A stretch of 64,000 bases of DNA. Origin: Gordonia sp. OPL2. GTDB taxonomy: Bacteria > Actinomycetota > Actinomycetes > Mycobacteriales > Mycobacteriaceae. A program made the translations under genes and the position numbers. Location: positions 62,001-126,000 of the forward strand of contig NZ_RKME01000010.1 in the NCBI RefSeq assembly GCF_003797825.1. The letters are read 5' to 3'. Below are positions 56,344-64,000 of the stretch, piece after piece. The notes beneath the pieces were generated by a model. The model made no database searches. It had not been told where the DNA came from and saw nothing but the letters and a program-made list of their open reading frames with translations. Position 1 is the first letter of the stretch. Every line of letters starts with the position of its first letter.

Positions 56344-57257
56344 CAGTTCTTCCTTCCTCGATCGAGTCGACGGGGTTCGTCGACCGTGGTCAGCTTGTCG
56401 GGGTTGCGGATCGCATAGAACCTGCTGATCCGACCGTGCGTGGTCTCGAAGACGGCCACCGAGTCGAGGGTTCCGTGCAGCGTGAAGATCGCCGCCGCCG
56501 AGCCGTTGACCGTGCACATCTCCACTCGTGCGCCGGACATCGCCGACCGGGCCAGGCCCATGGCGAACGTGGCGACCTTGCGCGCGCCGGTGATCGGATG
56601 TCGGGCGGCGTGTACCTGCCCTCCGCCGTCGGAGATCTGCACGACGTCGGGCGCCAGCAGCGTGAGCAGGGCGTCGATGTCGCCGGTGTGTGCGGCGTGG
56701 AGGAACTCGGCGACGAGATCGGCACCGGCACGCTCGCGTCGGGACTCCCCGGCGCGCGCCTCGTCGTCGGGGGCGGGTCTGCGTGCCTGCACGTGCTGTC
56801 GGGCCCGGTGTGCGATCTGTCGGACCGCCGGTCCGGATTTCCCGACCATCGTGGCGATCTCGGCGTGTGGATACCCGAACACGTCGTGGAGGACGAAGAC
56901 CGCCCGCTCGATCGGCGACAGCGTCTCCAGCACCAGGAGCATCGCAAAGGACACCGACTCGGCGAGAACCGCGTCTGTGCCGGCGTCCTCGGTGGTCCGG
57001 ATCGGCTCGGGAAGCCAGTTGCCCACATAGGTCTCGCGCCGGCGCCGGACGGTCCGCAGGTGATTGAGGCAGGCACGGCTCACGGTGGTGACGAGATAGG
57101 CGCGGGGGTCGTCGACACCTCCGCTCGGCCGATGCCGCCAGCGCAGATAGCAGTCCTGCAGGATGTCGTCGGCATCGACCGCGGATCCGAGCAGGTCGTA
57201 GGCGACCGTGAACAGCAACGGTCGTAGGTCGGTGAACACGTCGTCGTCGGCGATCAC
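56343..57257 (-). CDS. ECF41-type (SigJ-like) sigma factor with SnoaL-like C-terminal domain
   Basis: 304 aa from GTG 57257. Sigma region 2 (LRPLLFTVAYDLLGSAVDADDILQDCYLRW) and region 4 (LETLSPIERAVFVLHDVFGYPHAEIATMVGKSGPAVRQIAHRAR), then a 110-residue SnoaL/NTF2-like domain (AEFLHAAHTGDIDALLTLLAPDVV ... NPDKL) that in ECF41 factors modulates activity in cis, without a separate anti-sigma factor. ECF41 factors usually sit beside a target gene; the coupled SRPBCC gene could be it. Confidence 0.9.
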   Translation of the reverse strand: MIADDDVFTDLRPLLFTVAYDLLGSAVDADDILQDCYLRWRHRPSGGVDDPRAYLVTTVSRACLNHLRTVRRRRETYVGNWLPEPIRTTEDAGTDAVLAESVSFAMLLVLETLSPIERAVFVLHDVFGYPHAEIATMVGKSGPAVRQIAHRARQHVQARRPAPDDEARAGESRRERAGADLVAEFLHAAHTGDIDALLTLLAPDVVQISDGGGQVHAARHPITGARKVATFAMGLARSAMSGARVEMCTVNGSAAAIFTLHGTLDSVAVFETTHGRISRFYAIRNPDKLTTVDEPRRLDRGRKN

Positions 57258-57393
57258 ATACCAAGGACACCGCAGGGGCAGCGTCCGTGACGCAGATCGA
57301 CTGTGCGATGGGTCACACTCTCGTGTCGAGTTCCGCCTCCGCTGCCGAGTCGCTGCCGGGTTTGGCCTGCAACGCTCGGTAATCTTTGCAGGT

Positions 57394-58248
57394 GTGAAGA
57401 CCGTCGAGCCGCCCGACCACGTGGTGAACACGTTCGGGCTGACCGCGCACCCGCCGATCCCGATGGGCGACTCCTGGATCGGCGGATGGCGTGTCGGGGA
57501 GGTCGTGCTCTCCCTCGTGCCGGATCACGCGCGGGCCGCGTGGTCGGCGTCGGTCCGGGAGTCGCTGTACGTCGAGGGCCTGCGTGTGGCCCGACCGTTC
57601 CGTGCGACCGACGGGCGCTATGTGGTCTCCGGCTGGCGTGCGGACACCTACATCGCCGGCACGCCCGAACCGCGTCACGACGAGGTCGTGCTCGTCGCCG
57701 ACCGCCTCCATGCCGCGACATCGTCGCTCGAGCGTCCGCGCTTTCTGCTGCAGTCGCCTGCTCCGCCGCACACCGATGTCGACGTGTTCACCGCCGCCGA
57801 TCGCGCCGCGTGGGAGGACGTTCCCATGCGGACCGCGCGTGCCGCCGGGATGGGCGAGCCAACGTCGCCGGATGGTGTTGCAAGCGTGCAGATGCTGAAA
57901 ACCCTTGCGACCCTGAGGAAGAACGTCGATCTGCCCTCCCAGGTGGTGCACGGCGATCTGTTCGGCACCGTGTTGTTCGCGGGCGCGGCGGCCCCCGGGA
58001 TCACCGACATCGTGCCGTATTGGCGACCTGCGTCGTGGGCGGCTGCGGTCGTCGTCGTCGACTCGCTGGCGTGGGGTGGCGCCGACGACGATCTCGTGCA
58101 ACGCTGGGCCGATCAGCCGGAGTGGCCACAGATGATGCTGCGCGCCACGATGTTCCGACTGGCCGTGCACGCGCTGCATCCGCGCGCCACATCCGGCGCC
58201 CTGCCCGGTCTCACGAGGGTCGTCGACCTCGTGCGCCTGATGCTCTAG
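57394..58248 (+). CDS. TIGR02569 family protein (Rv3205c-like)
   Basis: 284 aa from GTG 57394. The mid part resembles an aminoglycoside-phosphotransferase fold: SWIGGWRVGEVVLSLVP, VRESLYVEGLRVARPFRATDGRYVVSGWRA, and QVVHGDLFGTVLFAGAAAPGITDIVPYWRP, where HGDLFGTVLF is the HGDxxxxN-type catalytic loop with Asn lost. Kinase activity is therefore doubtful. Divergent from the SigJ-like gene; next to moeZ block in mycobacteria too. Confidence 0.85.
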   Translation: MKTVEPPDHVVNTFGLTAHPPIPMGDSWIGGWRVGEVVLSLVPDHARAAWSASVRESLYVEGLRVARPFRATDGRYVVSGWRADTYIAGTPEPRHDEVVLVADRLHAATSSLERPRFLLQSPAPPHTDVDVFTAADRAAWEDVPMRTARAAGMGEPTSPDGVASVQMLKTLATLRKNVDLPSQVVHGDLFGTVLFAGAAAPGITDIVPYWRPASWAAAVVVVDSLAWGGADDDLVQRWADQPEWPQMMLRATMFRLAVHALHPRATSGALPGLTRVVDLVRLML

Positions 58249-58295
58249 CCGCAGGTCAGCGCCCCGAGTTCTTCTCACAGGGTTCTGGGACCGAT

Positions 58296-58333
58296 GTGAG
58301 CACAACGTGACTCTTCGGTCACGCGAGGGAAAA
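58296..58333 (+). promoter_or_regulatory. GlnR-box-like sequence upstream of narK
   Basis: GTGAG-N6-GTGAC-N6-GTCAC-N6-GAAAA: four half-sites with exact 11-bp spacing, following the GTNAC-N6-GAAAC double site of GlnR. The second pair (58318-58333) matches at 8 of 9 defined bases. Position is 86 bp before ATG 58420. GlnR controls nirBD in mycobacteria, so nitrogen-limitation control is likely. Confidence 0.65.
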
Positions 58334-58419
58334 TCCCGGCAACACAGGCTCCCTAGGTTGGTGAGCAATCGTCCGACACCGTCGTCGGCCAACCAGCTCA
58401 TCAACCGATTGGATGGCCC

Positions 58420-59892
58420 ATGCCTGTACTGCCCGCATCCGTGCGGACCGCGCTCACGCGCGATCACACCATCACCGACTGGGACCCCGAGGACCGCAAG
58501 GCCTGGGATGCCGGCAACGCCGCCATCGCCAAGCGCAATCTGATCTGGTCGGTGATCTGCGAGCACGTCGGCTTCTCGATCTGGTCATTGTTCTCGGTGA
58601 TGGCCTTGTTCATGGGCCCCGAGTACGGCATCAGCCTCGATCAGAAATTCGTCATCGCGGCCACGGCGACGCTCGTCGGATCGTGCCTGCGGATTCCCTA
58701 CACCCAGGCAACCGCGCGCTTCGGCGGACGCAACTGGGCCATCTTCAGCGCCATCGTGCTGCTGATCCCGACCGGCCTCACGATGATGCTGATGATGAAC
58801 CCCGGAGAGTTCGGATTCGGCTGGTTCCTCGCCGTCGCGGCGATCACCGGCTTCGGCGGCGGCAACTTCGCCTCGTCGATGACGAACATCAACGCCTTCT
58901 ACCCGCAGCGACTCAAGGGCTGGGCCCTCGGCCTGAACGCGGGCGGCGGCAACATCGGTGTGCCGGTGATCCAGCTGATCGGTCTGCTGGTGATCTGGCT
59001 GGCCTCCGACCAGCCCGAGATCGTCTGTGCGGTCTACCTCGTCGCGCTGGCCGTGGCCGGAATCGGTGCCGCCCTCTACATGGACAACCTCGATCACCAG
59101 ACCGCGAGCGGTCGTGCGATGCTCGACTGCCTCAAGTACCGCGACACGTGGCTGATCTGCCTGCTCTACGTCGGCACGTTCGGATCGTTCATCGGTTTCG
59201 GTTTCGCGTTCAGCCAGGTCCTCAACATCAGCTTCACCTCGGCCGGTGCCGCCAAGCCCGCGCTGGCCGCGGCTCAGATCGCCTGGATCGGACCGCTTCT
59301 CGGCTCGGTGATCCGCCCGTACGGCGGCAAGCTCGCCGACCGTGTCGGCGGTGGCAAGGTCACCTTCTGGACGTTCATCGCCATGACGTTGTCGGCGGCG
59401 ATCCTGGTGGTCGCCGGCTCCGTGGCAGACGCCAACGGCAAGGTCATCACCGGCGGGGTGCTCGCCGCGTTCATCGTCGGCTTCATCCTGCTGTTCCTGT
59501 TGTCCGGTCTGGCCAACGGCTCGGTATACAAGATCATCCCGACCATCTGGGAGCACAAGTCACACAACATGTCCGGGCTCAACGGACTGGGGCGGGTCAA
59601 GTGGTCGCGCAGCATGTCGGGGGCGCTGATCGGCATCGCGGGTGCGGCCGGTGGGCTGGGTGGCGTCGGCATCAACCTGGTTCTGCGTGCCAGCTACAAG
59701 TCGAATCAGTCGGCGACGCTGGCCTTCTGGATCTTCATGGGCTTCTACGTGCTGGCGGCAGCGGTCACCTGGTGGTTCTATGCGCGCCGGCCGATCGTGA
59801 TCAGTGAGACCACCGACCTTCAGGTCGCCGCGCCGTCGGAGGGGGATCGGCCCGCCGCCGATCCGGGTGCCCCCGACAAGGCCATGGCCTGA
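58420..59892 (+). CDS. narK: Nitrate/nitrite transporter (NarK family MFS)
   Basis: 490 aa, twelve helices. The NNP signature GGGNFASSMTNINAFYPQRL and the second nitrate motif GLNAGGGNIGVPVIQL (about 146-190) are complete, with Arg residues of the two motifs present (R93-type in SCLRIPYTQATARFGGRNW). Imports nitrate or exports nitrite. First gene of the narK-nirB-nirD-hemD-like unit; no nitrate reductase gene is in the window. Confidence 0.95.
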   Translation: MPVLPASVRTALTRDHTITDWDPEDRKAWDAGNAAIAKRNLIWSVICEHVGFSIWSLFSVMALFMGPEYGISLDQKFVIAATATLVGSCLRIPYTQATARFGGRNWAIFSAIVLLIPTGLTMMLMMNPGEFGFGWFLAVAAITGFGGGNFASSMTNINAFYPQRLKGWALGLNAGGGNIGVPVIQLIGLLVIWLASDQPEIVCAVYLVALAVAGIGAALYMDNLDHQTASGRAMLDCLKYRDTWLICLLYVGTFGSFIGFGFAFSQVLNISFTSAGAAKPALAAAQIAWIGPLLGSVIRPYGGKLADRVGGGKVTFWTFIAMTLSAAILVVAGSVADANGKVITGGVLAAFIVGFILLFLLSGLANGSVYKIIPTIWEHKSHNMSGLNGLGRVKWSRSMSGALIGIAGAAGGLGGVGINLVLRASYKSNQSATLAFWIFMGFYVLAAAVTWWFYARRPIVISETTDLQVAAPSEGDRPAADPGAPDKAMA

Positions 59893-59924
59893 CCACCCAG
59901 ATCATCAATCGAGGAGTTTCTCCA

Positions 59925-62498
59925 GTGACCAGCGAATCCAAGACAGTCGTCGTGGCCGGCCACGGCATGGTGGGTCACCGTTTCGTGCAGACGCTGCGCA
60001 ACCGTGACACCGACGGCACCTGGCGGATCGAGGTCGTCTCCGAGGAGGTCGACCCCGCGTACGACCGTGTCGGTCTGTCCTCGTATGTCGGTTCGTGGCA
60101 GCGTGATTCGCTGGCGCTCGACGGCAACACCTACGACGGCGACAGCCAGGTCGTCACCCACCTCGGGGAGACCGTCAGCGACGTGGATCGCGATGGCCAC
60201 CGGGTCGTGACGTCCGGCGGTCGTGAGATCGCCTACGACGCGCTCGTCCTGGCAACCGGGTCGTATGCGTTTGTCCCGCCGGTGCCCGGGCACGACAATG
60301 CCAAGTGCTTCGTGTACCGCACACTCGACGACCTCGACGCGATCCGGGCGATGGCCGACGCGGCTGGTCCGGGCGCGCCCGGAGTCGTCGTCGGCGGTGG
60401 ACTGCTGGGCCTGGAGGCCGCGAATGCGCTGAAGCTGATGGGCATGACGCCGCACGTCGTCGAGTTCGCCCCGCGGCTGATGCCGATGCAGGTCGACGAC
60501 GGTGGCGGCGCCGTCCTGAAGAACCTGGTCACCGACCTCGGTCTGACCGTCCACACGGGGGTGGGAACGGCCGACATCGCCGACAACGAGAGCGGCGGAC
60601 TCACCGTCACACTCAGCGACGACTCGACCATCGAGGCCGCCCTGGTGGTGTTCTCGGCCGGCGTCCGGCCGCGCGACCAACTCGCCCGCGACGCCGGACT
60701 CGGTGTGGGGGAGCGCGGTGGTGTCCTCGTCGACACCAGTTGCCGCACGGACGATCCCGACATCTACGCGATCGGCGAGGTGGCGGCCGTGGAAGGACGC
60801 TGCTACGGGCTCGTGGCACCCGGCTACAGCACGGCAGAGGTGGTCGCCGATCAGTTGCTCGGCGAGCAGTCGACGTTCCCGGGCGCCGACATGTCGACCA
60901 AGCTGAAACTCCTCGGTGTCGACGTCGCGAGTTTCGGCGACGCGATGGCGACCACGGAGAACGCGCTGGAGATCGTCTATCACGACCCGGTGGCGGGCAA
61001 GTACGCGAAGGTGGTCGTCTCCGACGACGCGACGACGCTGCTCGGCGGCATCCTCGTGGGCGATGCCTCCGCGTACGCGATGCTCAAGCCGATGGTGGGG
61101 CGCGAGATCCCCGGTGATCCGGCCGCGTTGATCGCTCCGGCCGGGGGGCCGGCCGTCGGGCTCGACGCACTGCCCGACGACGCCGAGATCTGTTCCTGCA
61201 ACGGCGTTTCCAAGGGCACCATCTGCTCGGCCATCGCCGAGGGCGCCTGCGACATCGCGGCGATCAAGGGATGCACGACCGCAGGCACCACCTGCGGCGG
61301 GTGTGTGCCGAGCATCAAGTCGTTGCTCGAGGCCTCCGGTGTGGAGCTGTCGAAGTCGCTGTGCGCGCACTTCGAGCAATCCCGACGGGAGCTGTTCGAG
61401 ATCGTCTCGGTGACCGGCATCCGGACCTTCTCCGAACTCATCGACCGGTACGGGACCGGGCAGGGCTGCGAGGTCTGCAAGCCGACGGTCGCGTCGATCC
61501 TGGCGTCGACCTCCAGCGATCACATCCTGGACGGCGAGCAGGCCGCGCTGCAGGACACCAACGACCACTTCCTGGCGAACATGCAGAAGAACGGCTCGTA
61601 CTCGGTGGTCCCGCGGATGCCGGGTGGCGAGGTCACCCCCGAACAGCTGATCGTCATCGGCGAGATCGCCCGCGACTTCGACCTCTACACCAAGATCACC
61701 GGCGGCCAGCGGATCGACCTGTTCGGTGCCCGCGTGGACCAGCTCCCGGAGATCTGGCGACGTCTGGTCGATGCGGGGATGGAATCGGGTCACGCCTACG
61801 GCAAGAGTCTGCGCACCGTGAAGAGCTGCGTCGGATCGACCTGGTGTCGCTACGGGGTCCAGGACTCCGTGGGGATGGCGGTCTACCTGGAGAAGCGGTA
61901 CCGCGGTCTGCGGTCGCCACACAAACTGAAGTTCGGCGTCTCCGGATGCGCCCGCGAGTGCGCGGAGGCCAGGGGCAAGGACGTCGGTGTCATCGCGACC
62001 GAACACGGCTGGAACCTCTACGTCGCCGGCAACGGCGGTCAGAGTCCCAAACACGCCCAACTGCTGGCCAGCGGAGTGGATGACGCGACGCTGGTCGCCT
62101 ACATTGATCGGTACCTGATGTTCTACATCCGCACCGCCGATCGGCTGCAGCGCACGGCCCCGTGGCTGGAGTCGCTCGAGGGTGGACTGGATCATCTGCG
62201 TGCGGTGGTCTGCGACGACAGCCTCGGACTGGCCACCGAGCTGGAAGCAGCGATGGGCCGACACGTGGACGGCTACCGCGACGAATGGGCCGCGGTGCTC
62301 GAGGACGAGGAGAAGCTCAAGCGCTTCGTGTCGTTCGTCAACGCCCCCGAGGTGGTCGACCCGACGATCCGTTTCGCCGACGCCGACCGCAAGGTGCCCG
62401 TTCTGCTCGACATGCCCGCCATGCCTCCACGTGATGGCGATCCAGGGTCGCCGACCATGGTCCGCGACATGACCGAACGCGAAGGAGTGCCGACGTGA
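59925..62498 (+). CDS. nirB: NADH-dependent assimilatory nitrite reductase, large subunit
   Basis: 857 aa from GTG 59925 with gaggag upstream. Order: FAD/NADH domain (1-400), BFD-type [2Fe-2S] domain with C423/C425 (ICSCNGVSK) and CTTAGTTCGGC, then sulfite/nitrite reductase half domains with siroheme-[4Fe-4S] ligands C635 and C641 (CVGSTWC) and C675, C679 (SGCARECAE). Reduces nitrite to ammonium. GTGA overlap with nirD. Confidence 0.97.
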   Translation: MTSESKTVVVAGHGMVGHRFVQTLRNRDTDGTWRIEVVSEEVDPAYDRVGLSSYVGSWQRDSLALDGNTYDGDSQVVTHLGETVSDVDRDGHRVVTSGGREIAYDALVLATGSYAFVPPVPGHDNAKCFVYRTLDDLDAIRAMADAAGPGAPGVVVGGGLLGLEAANALKLMGMTPHVVEFAPRLMPMQVDDGGGAVLKNLVTDLGLTVHTGVGTADIADNESGGLTVTLSDDSTIEAALVVFSAGVRPRDQLARDAGLGVGERGGVLVDTSCRTDDPDIYAIGEVAAVEGRCYGLVAPGYSTAEVVADQLLGEQSTFPGADMSTKLKLLGVDVASFGDAMATTENALEIVYHDPVAGKYAKVVVSDDATTLLGGILVGDASAYAMLKPMVGREIPGDPAALIAPAGGPAVGLDALPDDAEICSCNGVSKGTICSAIAEGACDIAAIKGCTTAGTTCGGCVPSIKSLLEASGVELSKSLCAHFEQSRRELFEIVSVTGIRTFSELIDRYGTGQGCEVCKPTVASILASTSSDHILDGEQAALQDTNDHFLANMQKNGSYSVVPRMPGGEVTPEQLIVIGEIARDFDLYTKITGGQRIDLFGARVDQLPEIWRRLVDAGMESGHAYGKSLRTVKSCVGSTWCRYGVQDSVGMAVYLEKRYRGLRSPHKLKFGVSGCARECAEARGKDVGVIATEHGWNLYVAGNGGQSPKHAQLLASGVDDATLVAYIDRYLMFYIRTADRLQRTAPWLESLEGGLDHLRAVVCDDSLGLATELEAAMGRHVDGYRDEWAAVLEDEEKLKRFVSFVNAPEVVDPTIRFADADRKVPVLLDMPAMPPRDGDPGSPTMVRDMTEREGVPT

Positions 62499-62926
62499 CC
62501 GTCGCCCATGAACCCACGGCCCACCAGCCGGCGGAGTCGAACCACCCGGACGCGGTTCCCGGCGAGTGGGTGCGAGCCTGTGCGATCGCCGACCTCGCCG
62601 TCGGACGAGGTGTCGGTGTGCTCGGTCCGGAGTTCGAGCAGGCCGCACTGTTCCGCATCCCTGCCGTGGAGACCGACCGCGAGGCGGTGATCGGCCGCAC
62701 CCGTGTGTACGCCGTGGGCAACATCGATCCGTTCGCACGGGCCGCGGTCCTCTCGCGTGGAGTCACCGGGGACCGCGACGGCGAGCCCACCGTGGCCAGC
62801 CCGCTCGGCAAGCAGGTGTTCTCGCTACGCACCGGGATCTGTCTCGACGACGAGGCGATGTCGGTGCCGAGCTACGCGGTCCACATCGTCGACGACACTG
62901 TCGAGGTGTTCTTCCCGCGCCGATGA
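62495..62926 (+). CDS. nirD: Nitrite reductase small subunit, Rieske-like fold
   Basis: 143 aa. NirD fold: WVRACAIADLAVGRGVGVLG, AALFRIP, YAVGNIDPFARAAVLSRGV, ASPLGKQVFSLRTG and YAVHIVDDTVEVFF. As in other NirD proteins the Rieske cysteine and histidine ligands are missing, so no iron-sulfur cluster. Coupled to nirB and to the HemD-like gene by four-base overlaps. Confidence 0.94.
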   Translation: MTVAHEPTAHQPAESNHPDAVPGEWVRACAIADLAVGRGVGVLGPEFEQAALFRIPAVETDREAVIGRTRVYAVGNIDPFARAAVLSRGVTGDRDGEPTVASPLGKQVFSLRTGICLDDEAMSVPSYAVHIVDDTVEVFFPRR

Positions 62927-64000
62927 GCACTCGCAGAGACACCGCCGACGACGCCGACACACTGCCACTGGCGGGATTCACCATCGGGATCACCGCCGCC
63001 CGCCGGGCCGACGAGTTCGCCGCCCTGCTGACCAGGCGCGGTGCCGAGGTTCTGGCCGCCCCGACAATCCGCATCCTCCCGCTCGTCGACGACACCGAAC
63101 TGGAGAAGGTGACCGAGACGATCATCGCCGACCCACCCGACCTCATGGTCGCCACCACCGGGATCGGGTTCCGCGGATGGGTGGAGGCCGCCGACGGCTG
63201 GGGCAGTGCGGAGTCGCTCATCGGCGCACTGGGCAAGAGCCGGCTCATCGCGCGCGGGCCCAAGGCCAAGGGCGCGATCCGCGCGGCGGGCCTGCGGGAG
63301 GAGTGGTCGCCGGAGAGCGAGTCGTCGTCGGAGGTGCTCGATCGCCTGCTCGAAGAGGGCGTCGAGGGTGTCCGCATCGCCGTCCAGCTACATGGCGCGA
63401 CGACCGAATGGGAACCTCTGCCGGACTTCTGCGCCGTGCTCCGCGCAGCGGGGGCGCAGGTGCTGCCCGTTCCCGTCTATCGCTGGAACATGCACCCGGA
63501 CGTCGACCGGATCGACCGGATGATCCACGCAGTGGTGCGCGGAGATATCGACGCGATCACCTTCACGAGTGCACCCGCCGCCGCGGCCATCCTGACCCGG
63601 GCCAAGGAGCTCGGCAAGCTGTCGGCGTTCGTGCACGCCATGCGGACCACCGTGCCGGTGATGTGTGTCGGCTCGGTGACCGCGGGACCGCTCGAGGCAC
63701 TGCAGATCCCGACCATCTACCCCAAGCGGTTCCGGCTGGGTGCGCTCGCGCGCCTGATCACCGAGGAGCTGCCACGGCGCAGCCATGAGCTCCGGATTCA
63801 CGGCCACGACACCGCGATCCGCGGCCAGGCGGTGATGGTCGACGGCGAGCTGCGCGAGTTGTCGGCGACCAGCCTGATCCTGCTGAAGGCCCTCGCCGCG
63901 TCGCCGGGGCGCGTCGTGTCACGTCAGGAATTGCTGGCCGCACTCCCGGGCGACAGCTCGGACACGCATGCCGTCGAGGTGGCCGTCGCGCGCCTGCGCA
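62923..64000 (+). CDS. Uroporphyrinogen-III synthase fused to a winged-helix domain, cut by window edge
   Basis: ATG 62923; 359 codons readable, no stop before the window ends. Residues 15-265 form the HemD fold (TIGITAARRADEFAALLTRRGAEVLAAPTIRI, ITFTSAPAAAAILTRAKELG). Residues from about 285 match an OmpR-type winged helix (LRIHGHDTAIRG, LSATSLILLKALAASPGRVVSRQELLAAL). This is the Rv0260c-like fusion often found beside nirBD; it may supply siroheme precursor and sense it. Coupled with nirD through ATGA. Confidence 0.88.
   Translation, partial: MSTRRDTADDADTLPLAGFTIGITAARRADEFAALLTRRGAEVLAAPTIRILPLVDDTELEKVTETIIADPPDLMVATTGIGFRGWVEAADGWGSAESLIGALGKSRLIARGPKAKGAIRAAGLREEWSPESESSSEVLDRLLEEGVEGVRIAVQLHGATTEWEPLPDFCAVLRAAGAQVLPVPVYRWNMHPDVDRIDRMIHAVVRGDIDAITFTSAPAAAAILTRAKELGKLSAFVHAMRTTVPVMCVGSVTAGPLEALQIPTIYPKRFRLGALARLITEELPRRSHELRIHGHDTAIRGQAVMVDGELRELSATSLILLKALAASPGRVVSRQELLAALPGDSSDTHAVEVAVARLR

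Noticed and set aside
59820..62738. A 972-codon open frame antisense to nirB
   Set aside because: Product of high GC third positions in nirB; low-complexity translation.

Overview
The window looks like about 64 kb of chromosome from a high-GC mycolic-acid actinobacterium, most likely Gordonia or a close relative. GTG and TTG starts are common and four-base ATGA/GTGA overlaps join many genes. Two blocks support the placement. One is a propane-type soluble di-iron monooxygenase cluster in the prmABCD order known from Gordonia and Rhodococcus (mimABCD in Mycobacterium). The other is a long block (about 39.9-58.2 kb) with the same gene content and order as the M. tuberculosis sigH to Rv3205c region. 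I found no rRNA, tRNA, CRISPR array, insertion sequence or phage gene.

Left part (1-5.7 kb): the minus strand carries a small catabolic set, in transcription order a class II aldolase, a PfkB sugar kinase, a RidA-like protein and an FAD-linked oxidase cut by the window edge. A DUF6891-like gene runs the other way. An AcoR/MimR-type activator (3870-5657) lies just downstream of the monooxygenase cluster.

Core (5.85-16.2 kb, minus strand): prmA (hydroxylase alpha), prmB (reductase), prmC (hydroxylase beta) and prmD (coupling protein), then an amidohydrolase, a DUF59/MIP18-like iron-sulfur assembly protein, a zinc alcohol dehydrogenase and a divergent GroEL. Together they should activate O2, oxidise a short alkane or similar substrate to an alcohol, oxidise the alcohol, and assemble the enzyme. 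A PucR-type regulator lies upstream. Several gaps in the operon hold inverted repeats: a 33-bp tandem repeat with a hairpin after prmA, an imperfect hairpin after prmB, and a perfect 16-bp stem after prmD. The prmA upstream region has a perfect 15-bp palindrome inside a 14-bp direct repeat, a good candidate for the activator site.

Middle (16.2-39.8 kb): accessory metabolism and housekeeping in short units. These include a beta-lactamase-fold esterase with an HSL-type hydrolase, an aminotransferase, an aldo/keto reductase, a quinone-oxidoreductase-like gene divergent from an ArsR/SRPBCC pair across a 26-bp palindrome, Nudix, TY-Chap-like, macro-domain and LpqN-like proteins, an orphan ParA, an FAD 2-hydroxyacid dehydrogenase with an MHS-family transporter, an isochorismatase-fold hydrolase, MalQ, a drug-type MFS protein, a GT-C-like membrane protein, a Baeyer-Villiger-type monooxygenase with its own palindromic operator, an SRAP protease and YbaK.

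Right part (39.8-64 kb): sigH-rshA with a SigH-type promoter, the 24-residue ribosomal protein bL37, a biotinyl carrier protein, pdtaS, whiB1 with CRP-like sites, an MFS gene with a puzzling 5' end, a diacylglycerol-kinase-type enzyme, a second orphan ParA, a DEAD-box helicase, a ferritin-like protein, DUF3107, a TetR regulator, a DUF3152 zincin-like protein, moeZ, a SigJ-like sigma factor with an SRPBCC partner, and a TIGR02569 protein. The window ends in a nitrite assimilation operon (narK-nirB-nirD and a HemD-type protein cut by the edge) preceded by a GlnR-box-like sequence.
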